Below, piece by piece: positions 4,544 through 8,426 of a DNA stretch of 8,426 bases (position 1 is its first letter; each line of letters starts with the position of its first letter). A model generated the notes under the pieces. It made no database searches and was not told the origin of the DNA. It worked only from the letters and a program-made list of their open reading frames with translations. The stretch covers positions 1-8,426 of the forward strand of contig DAOVDN010000035.1 in assembly GCA_030669465.1 (NCBI GenBank). The letters are read 5' to 3'. This stretch comes from Desulfobacterales bacterium (GTDB taxonomy: Bacteria > Desulfobacterota > Desulfobacteria > Desulfobacterales > ETH-SRB1). Position numbers and translations under genes: made by a program.

Positions 4544-5758
4544 CGGTGTTGCATCGATATTAAGCAGATGCCCCATCTTTAGTTTCTTGCACTCAAGATA
4601 ACCCCTGTTAAATTCATTTGGCTCTATTTCAATAGATACCTGCTCAACAATACTTAATCCATATCCTTCAAGTCCGATCATTTTCTTTGGATTGTTTGTA
4701 ATAAGCTTCATCTTTCTGACGCCAAGATCAACCAGAATCTGAGCGCCTATACCATAATCTCTCATATCAGCCTTAAATCCCAGCTCTTTATTTGCTTCAA
4801 CAGTGTCAAAACCCTGATCCTGTTGCAAAGCATAGGCTTTTAACTTATTTACAAGTCCGATTCCTCGTCCTTCCTGTCTCAAATAAAGGAGCACACCGGC
4901 GCCGGCTTTATCCATCATATCCATTGCCTTATGGAGCTGTTCTCCACAGTCACACCGAAGAGAACCGAATATATCCCCTGTCATACATTCCGAATGAACA
5001 CGCACAAGAACAGGTTTGTCAGGATCGACTCCCCCCTTAACCAGAGCAATGTGGAGCAAGTCATCTATTTCATTTTCATATGCGCTGATCTTGAATTCAC
5101 CGCCATATAACGTGGTTATCGTTGTTTCCGCTACTTTGTGCACAAAAGATTCGGTGCGCATGCGGTATTTGACAAGATCTGCAATTGTGCATATGCTAAT
5201 GCCGTGTTTTTCGCTGAATTCTTCAAGTGACGGCATTCTTGCCATTGTGCCGTCTTCATCCATAATTTCGCAGATAACACTGGCGGATTTTAAACCGGCA
5301 AGGCGGGCCAGATCTACTGAACCTTCTGTCTGGCCAACCCGAACCATAACGCCTCCATTCCTTGCTCTTAAAGGAAATATATGTCCGGGCCTGACAAGAT
5401 CGCCGGGTTTGGCATCATCAGCTACGGCCGTAAGGATTGTTGTGGCGCGATCCGCGGCAGATATACCTGTTGTTACTCCATGTTTTGCTTCTATGGATAC
5501 TGTAAAACCTGTCTCAAACTGTGATGTATTTTTGTCAACCATCAGTGGCAGCTTAAGAGCATCAGTCTTTTCCCCTGTAAGTGAAAGGCAGATTAATCCC
5601 CGCCCGTATTTTGCCATGAAATTTATCGCTTCAGGCGTAACTTTTTCAGCGGCTATTGTAAGGTCGCCCTCATTTTCACGGTCTTCATCATCAACAAGAA
5701 TGACCATACGTCCTGCTCTTATATCATTAAGAGCATCCTCAATGGTAATAAGCGGCAT
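4541..5758 (-). CDS. ribBA: Bifunctional 3,4-dihydroxy-2-butanone 4-phosphate synthase / GTP cyclohydrolase II
   Basis: Makes both precursors of riboflavin: DHBP from ribulose 5-phosphate (N-terminal RibB domain, about 1-200) and the pyrimidine from GTP (C-terminal RibA domain, about 207-400). RibB markers are DDEDRENEGDL at 23-33 (metal-binding acidic loop), AKHGVTTGISAADRATT at 91-107, RPGHIFPLRA at 123-132 and the conserved Glu164. RibA markers are Cys258, Cys269 and Cys271 in HSECMTGDIFGSLRCDCGE (zinc site), LRQEGRGIGL at 293-302, and RDYGIGAQIL with Tyr335. Both halves therefore look catalytically complete at 405 residues, the usual fused length. The ATG is preceded by in-frame stops, so it is the only start. 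The best ribosome-binding site (AAGGAG, 5772-5777) is 13 bases away, longer than ideal. The stop codon runs directly into a CACGAAA repeat. Confidence 0.96.
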   Translation of the reverse strand: MPLITIEDALNDIRAGRMVILVDDEDRENEGDLTIAAEKVTPEAINFMAKYGRGLICLSLTGEKTDALKLPLMVDKNTSQFETGFTVSIEAKHGVTTGISAADRATTILTAVADDAKPGDLVRPGHIFPLRARNGGVMVRVGQTEGSVDLARLAGLKSASVICEIMDEDGTMARMPSLEEFSEKHGISICTIADLVKYRMRTESFVHKVAETTITTLYGGEFKISAYENEIDDLLHIALVKGGVDPDKPVLVRVHSECMTGDIFGSLRCDCGEQLHKAMDMMDKAGAGVLLYLRQEGRGIGLVNKLKAYALQQDQGFDTVEANKELGFKADMRDYGIGAQILVDLGVRKMKLITNNPKKMIGLEGYGLSIVEQVSIEIEPNEFNRGYLECKKLKMGHLLNIDATP

Positions 5759-5771
5759 CTTTTCTTATTAT

Positions 5772-5777
5772 CTCCTT
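5772..5777 (-). promoter_or_regulatory. Unusually distant Shine-Dalgarno site of ribBA
   Basis: AAGGAG on the minus strand, with 13 bases before ATG 5758. Two in-frame TAA codons lie between, so no upstream start can use it. The long spacing may lower initiation, or a closer weak GAAAAG may contribute. Confidence 0.5.
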
Positions 5778-5788
5778 AAAAAAATAAC

Positions 5789-5820
5789 AGTTCAGCCACT
5801 AAGGCACAAAGGCACAAAGA
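5789..5820. repeat. Solo half-copy of the CCACTAAGG / GGCACAAA repeat
   Basis: AGTTCAGCCACTAAGGCACA followed by further GGCACAAA units matches the left arm of the hairpin at 3221-3252, but no matching right arm is present in the 80-bp ribE-ribBA gap. It is therefore a single arm, either the remains of a deletion or the unit from which the paired form is made. Confidence 0.85.
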
Positions 5821-5838
5821 AGGCATATGGTTGATAAA

Positions 5839-6516
5839 TTAATAATCCATTCTCCCTAAAAAACCGGTTTTTGCTAAAAACTCCATATCTATAGACGAAG
5901 AACCGGTTTTTTTTCCGTCATTATCAGATCGCTGCGTAATAAAACGCTCAACATATTTTCCGATCATATCGGTTTCAATATTGACATGATCTCCAACTCT
6001 TTTAAAGCCTATGGTTGTGAGCTTTGCGGTATGAGGGATAATGCTTACATCGAAGCTTTCCCGGCCGCAGTTATTGATGGTGAGACTGATGCCATCCACT
6101 GCAACCGAACCCTTAGTGATCATATAGTTCAACAAAGATGCCGGTACACTGATGATAATAATTATGGCATTCCCCGTTATTTTTCTACTTTTTACAGAGC
6201 CGATCCCATCTATATGTCCTGAAACAAGGTGTCCATCTATACGATCAGAGAAACGAAGGGCGCGCTCAAGATTTACGCGATCTCCTATCTTTGCCTTGCC
6301 AAAGGTCGTCCTTGCAAGGGTTTCAGGAGAGAGATCAACTTCAAAACGTTTTCCGCTAATCTCAACCGCCGTCAAGCAGGCCCCGTTGACTGCAATACTC
6401 TCTCCAATCTTTGTCTGATCAAGAAGGTAGTCGGCATCTATAGTTAATCGTTTACCCTCTCCTGACGGCCGTATCCCTACTATGGCGCCAAGCCCTTCTA
6501 TAATTCCTGTAAACAT
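5839..6516 (-). CDS. ribE: Riboflavin synthase (alpha chain)
   Basis: Final pathway enzyme: dismutation of two lumazine molecules yields riboflavin and recycles the pyrimidine. The protein shows the two tandem lumazine-binding barrels. Domain 1 (about 1-97) contains MFTGIIEGLG and VNGACLT at 43-49; domain 2 (about 98-192) contains GHIDGIG, VDGISLTIN from 140 and IPHTAKLTTIG near 160-170. DMIGKYVERF follows near 183-192. At 225 residues it is slightly longer than the E. coli enzyme (213), owing to a tail with a charged linker and SIDMEFLAKTGFL. The ATG is supported by AGGG five bases upstream. It is named ribE here in the Bacillus/Desulfobacterota sense; the E. coli symbol is ribC. It lies between two repeat-containing gaps of 80 and over 320 bp, but in operon orientation. 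Confidence 0.95.
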   Translation of the reverse strand: MFTGIIEGLGAIVGIRPSGEGKRLTIDADYLLDQTKIGESIAVNGACLTAVEISGKRFEVDLSPETLARTTFGKAKIGDRVNLERALRFSDRIDGHLVSGHIDGIGSVKSRKITGNAIIIIISVPASLLNYMITKGSVAVDGISLTINNCGRESFDVSIIPHTAKLTTIGFKRVGDHVNIETDMIGKYVERFITQRSDNDGKKTGSSSIDMEFLAKTGFLGRMDY

Positions 6517-6531
6517 GCTTACCCTAAAAAA

Positions 6532-6549
6532 GATTGAAGATTGAAGATT
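6532..6549. repeat. GATTGAA heptamer array, left flank of the 225-bp element
   Basis: GATTGAAGATTGAAGATT, two and a half GATTGAA units. The identical 18 bases recur at 6777-6794 on the other side of the inverted-repeat element, in the same orientation. Confidence 0.9.
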
Positions 6550-6550
6550 A

Positions 6551-6775
6551 GCAATTCCCGCTCAAAATTGACATAACCTCTTAAGATTATAACGATCCGT
6601 CTTGAAAAGTTTACGAAATGATACCTTAACCCTTTGATTTTGCAAAAATAATTATATTTTTACTTTTTATTAATAATATTAAGGATTTATCTCTTTCAGA
6701 GATGGGCTTTCGTAAACTTTTGGAGAACATTTTCTTTCTTTTCAAGGAGTTACGTTTATTCTGAGCGGGAATTTC
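6551..6775. mobile_element. 225-bp symmetric inverted-repeat (MITE-like) element
   Basis: Two arms of equal length (68 bp, 6551-6618 and 6708-6775) face each other. The outer ends share AATTCCCGCTCA and diverge gradually; the inner ends share a perfect 14 bp, AAAAGTTTACGAAA. The central 89 bp are very AT-rich. The element is flanked by identical 18-bp GATTGAA arrays, consistent with insertion into a heptamer array. The minus-strand frame crossing the interior (6626-6817) has low-complexity lysine/serine composition and runs into repeats, so I do not regard it as a gene. No transposase is present. It could instead be a large regulatory hairpin between ribD and ribE. Confidence 0.6.
6618..6645 (-). 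promoter_or_regulatory. Candidate internal promoter for ribE inside the inverted-repeat element
   Basis: On the minus strand TTGCAA (6640-6645), a 16-base spacer and TATCAT (6618-6623, five of six to TATAAT) face ribE, about 100 bp upstream of its start. If used, it would restart transcription after the repeat-filled gap. This is a by-eye match in AT-rich DNA. Confidence 0.25.
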
Positions 6776-6776
6776 T

Positions 6777-6848
6777 GATTGAAGATTGAAGATTGTCGAT
6801 TTAGAGACGACCTTCAATCTTCAATCTTCAATCGACAATCTTCAATCA
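6777..6848. repeat. GATTGAA / GATTGTC heptamer hairpin abutting the ribD stop
   Basis: The left arm has GATTGAA, GATTGAA, GATTGTC, GATTTA (6777-6803). After a short spacer, the right arm (about 6812-6848) carries the same units in inverse orientation (CTTCAAT, CGACAAT). Together they form a hairpin with a roughly 10-base loop. The right arm extends through the ribD stop codon, so the last Asp codon and TGA are themselves one GATTGAA unit. Confidence 0.85.
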
Positions 6849-7939
6849 TCAACATATCCTTCTATCATAATATCATCGCCGAATCGCCGGACATTGATAT
6901 TTTTAACAGATATGCAATCGCTCATTAAATCAGGCCCCGGCCCCTTGCAGACAGGCACACCATCATCTCCGCCAAGAATCTTGGGAGCATAAAAAAAGAT
7001 AACCTTGTCAACAATTCCCGCTGCAAGCGCTGATGCGATGACGCGGCTCCCTCCTTCTATAAGGAGGCTTGTTATACCTAAAATTCCCAAACGATCCATA
7101 AGTGGATCAAGATCGATCAGACCGTCTTTAACGGCTGATTTAATAACCTTTGCACCACGACCTTCTATTCCGGCCTTTTTGTCCTCTGAAACAGAACCAC
7201 CGGTTATGATAACCGTATCAGAATCAGAATCGAGCTGCAATACCTTAGCTTCTTCAGAAATTGAAAGATTAGTATCAAGTATGATTCTTGTGGGATCCAG
7301 AGAATTCATATCCTTCAAACGGGTTGTCAGACTGGGGTCATCCTTTTTTATGGTATCAATGCCGACCATTATGGCATCGTTAGCATGGCGAAGTTTGTGA
7401 ACAAATATTCTCGATTCTTCACCTGAAACCCATCTGGCATCACCTGTTCTTGTCGCAATACGCCCGTCTAGCGTGGCCGCACATTTTATGGTTACAAACG
7501 GGCGTTTTGTTTTAACGTATTTTATAAAAGCTTCATTCAGCTTTTTTGCCTCGTCTTCACAAATCCCTAAAGCAACATTTATCCTGCGGCTTTTTAAATA
7601 ATTTATTCCTCCTCCCTTAACATCAGGATTGGGGTCATTCATGGCAACAACAACCCGTCTTATACCGGCATCAAGGATTTTTACAGTACATGGCGGTGTA
7701 CGTCCTGTATGATTGCATGGTTCAAGGGTGAGATAAAGGGTTGCGTCTTTTGCAAAACTGCCCGCATCATTGATGGCATTAACTTCAGCATGAGACCCTC
7801 CAACAGCTCTATGGTATCCCTTGCCCACAACTCTGCCGTCTTTCACAATAACGGCGCCAACCATCGGATTTGGTGAGGTAAAACCCTCTCCCTTTTTTGC
7901 AAGAGAGAGAGCCATTTTCATGAAATATTTGTCGTCCAT
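6842..7939 (-). CDS. ribD: Bifunctional diaminohydroxyphosphoribosylaminopyrimidine deaminase / 5-amino-6-(5-phosphoribosylamino)uracil reductase
   Basis: Second and third steps of the GTP branch: deamination of the pyrimidine, then NADPH-dependent reduction of the ribosyl side chain. The N-terminal deaminase domain (about 1-145) has the zinc site HAE at 50-52 and PCNHTGRTPPC at 74-84, preceded by TSPNPMVGAVIVKDG at 21-35. The C-terminal reductase domain (about 146-365) has PFVTIKCAATLDGRIA, RTGDARWVSGEESR, DAIMVGIDTIKKDDP and SLLIEGGSRVIASAL. The length of 365 residues is typical. I chose ATG at 7939; an adjacent TTG at 7942 would add one residue. The start follows the nrdR stop by four bases, implying coupling. 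The final Asp codon and stop are part of the GATTGAA array, so the extreme C-terminus (VDD) may be repeat-derived. Confidence 0.96.
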   Translation of the reverse strand: MDDKYFMKMALSLAKKGEGFTSPNPMVGAVIVKDGRVVGKGYHRAVGGSHAEVNAINDAGSFAKDATLYLTLEPCNHTGRTPPCTVKILDAGIRRVVVAMNDPNPDVKGGGINYLKSRRINVALGICEDEAKKLNEAFIKYVKTKRPFVTIKCAATLDGRIATRTGDARWVSGEESRIFVHKLRHANDAIMVGIDTIKKDDPSLTTRLKDMNSLDPTRIILDTNLSISEEAKVLQLDSDSDTVIITGGSVSEDKKAGIEGRGAKVIKSAVKDGLIDLDPLMDRLGILGITSLLIEGGSRVIASALAAGIVDKVIFFYAPKILGGDDGVPVCKGPGPDLMSDCISVKNINVRRFGDDIMIEGYVDD

Positions 7940-7943
7940 CAAG

Positions 7944-8399
7944 TTACCGCTTGCTCAAAATGCTTTTTAGTTCGGAGACAAAATCGTTTACATCTTTGAA
8001 TTCTCTGTAGACCGATGCAAACCTTACATATGCAACATCATCTATTTCATGGAGCCTGGTCATGATCTTTTCGCCTATTGTGGAGGAAGAAATTTCTTTT
8101 TCTCCTGTTTCTCTGAGGTCACGTTCCAGTTCGTCGAGAAATTCTTCGATAACATTCATGCTTATGTTTCGCTTCTCACAGGCTTTTTTAATGCCCGAAC
8201 GTACTTTTTCGCGGTTGAAGACTTCACGACGTCCGTCCTTCTTGATAATCATAATAGGGATTTCTTCAATATGTTCATAAGTAGTAAACCGCCTATTGCA
8301 TACAATACATTCCCTGCGCCTGCGAATCTCATTTCCATCCTTGCTCAACCTGGAATCAATGACCTTATTGTCAATTTCTCCACAAAATGGACACTTCAT
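7944..8399 (-). CDS. nrdR: Transcriptional repressor NrdR
   Basis: A nucleotide-sensing repressor of ribonucleotide reductase genes. Its ATP-cone binds ATP or dATP and sets the oligomeric state that binds NrdR boxes. Residues 1-45 form the zinc ribbon, with Cys3, Cys6, Cys31 and Cys34 and the [17 protein letters not shown] stretch. Residues about 47-140 are the ATP-cone ([20 protein letters not shown], then [13 protein letters not shown]). The length of 151 residues is standard. ATG at 8399 is preceded by AGGAG seven bases upstream. The nrdR-ribD neighbourhood is conserved in many proteobacteria without an obvious functional link. No NrdR box was seen in this window, so its targets presumably lie elsewhere. 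The cluster promoter is probably to the right of the window. Confidence 0.97.
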   Translation of the reverse strand: MKCPFCGEIDNKVIDSRLSKDGNEIRRRRECIVCNRRFTTYEHIEEIPIMIIKKDGRREVFNREKVRSGIKKACEKRNISMNVIEEFLDELERDLRETGEKEISSSTIGEKIMTRLHEIDDVAYVRFASVYREFKDVNDFVSELKSILSKR

Positions 8400-8426
8400 G
8401 AATCTACTCCTGCTTGCCGGTATAGC

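Noticed and set aside
5016..5834. Long plus-strand open frame (272 codons) opposite ribBA
   Set aside because: It lies entirely antisense to ribBA, whose two domains have all catalytic motifs. The antisense translation is serine/arginine-rich with no recognisable motif, the usual shadow of a real gene.
5759..5838. FMN riboswitch upstream of ribBA
   Set aside because: The 80-bp gap contains a half repeat arm and a ribosome-binding site but none of the conserved RFN stems that I would recognise, and it is too short for the roughly 130-base aptamer.
6569..6592. TTGACA followed by TATAAC on the plus strand in the ribE-ribD gap
   Set aside because: The spacer is only 14 bases, and any transcript would run antisense to ribE. 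Not accepted as a promoter.
6626..6817. Minus-strand 63-codon frame inside the ribD-ribE gap
   Set aside because: Its start lies in the GATTGAA array and the body in the inverted-repeat element. Composition is low-complexity and there is no convincing ribosome-binding site.

Overview
The window looks like the chromosome of a Gram-negative, probably anaerobic bacterium. My best guess is a sulfate-reducing Desulfobacterota (Desulfobacterales-like) organism. That guess rests on the gene order nrdR-ribD-ribE-ribBA-ribH-nusB, on moderately AT-rich code, and on the many short tandem and inverted intergenic repeats. It is inference, because there is no rRNA or other phylogenetic marker here.

The right-hand 5 kb (3370-8399) is a minus-strand riboflavin cluster. 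It is transcribed from nrdR (ribonucleotide reductase repressor) through ribD, ribE (riboflavin synthase), the fused ribBA and ribH (lumazine synthase) to nusB (antitermination factor). RibBA makes both precursors, from GTP and from ribulose 5-phosphate. RibD carries out deamination and reduction, RibH makes lumazine, and RibE makes riboflavin. All active-site motifs I checked are intact, so the pathway looks complete apart from the phosphatase step. nrdR/ribD and ribH/nusB are nearly abutting, but three other junctions are swollen to 80, 254 and 325 bp by repeats. No FMN riboswitch was recognised in the window.

Downstream of nusB, across a gap with two large hairpins, lies a minus-strand glyoxalase-II-like metallo-beta-lactamase-fold hydrolase with a TTG start. 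It converges on, and overlaps by 28 bp, a plus-strand mltF-like membrane-bound lytic transglycosylase (978-2378).

The left 980 bp is a repeat-rich junkyard. It holds the tail of an unidentified gene, a GGGGAAT heptamer array and what looks like a roughly 47-codon small gene split by an inverted-repeat element. Inside that element lies a relic of a four-helix-bundle (S23/IVP-like) protein gene. A 46-bp direct repeat follows the stop codons of two reading frames.

The most unusual content is this layered intergenic repeat system: heptamer arrays (GGGGAAT, GAAATTG, GATTGTC, GATTGAA), octamer-based CACGAAA and GGCACAAA hairpins, nested inverted repeats with duplication-like flanks, and a 225-bp symmetric inverted-repeat element that splits a heptamer array. 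Several begin exactly at, or a few bases after, a stop codon. I see no defence system, CRISPR array, tRNA or complete transposase.
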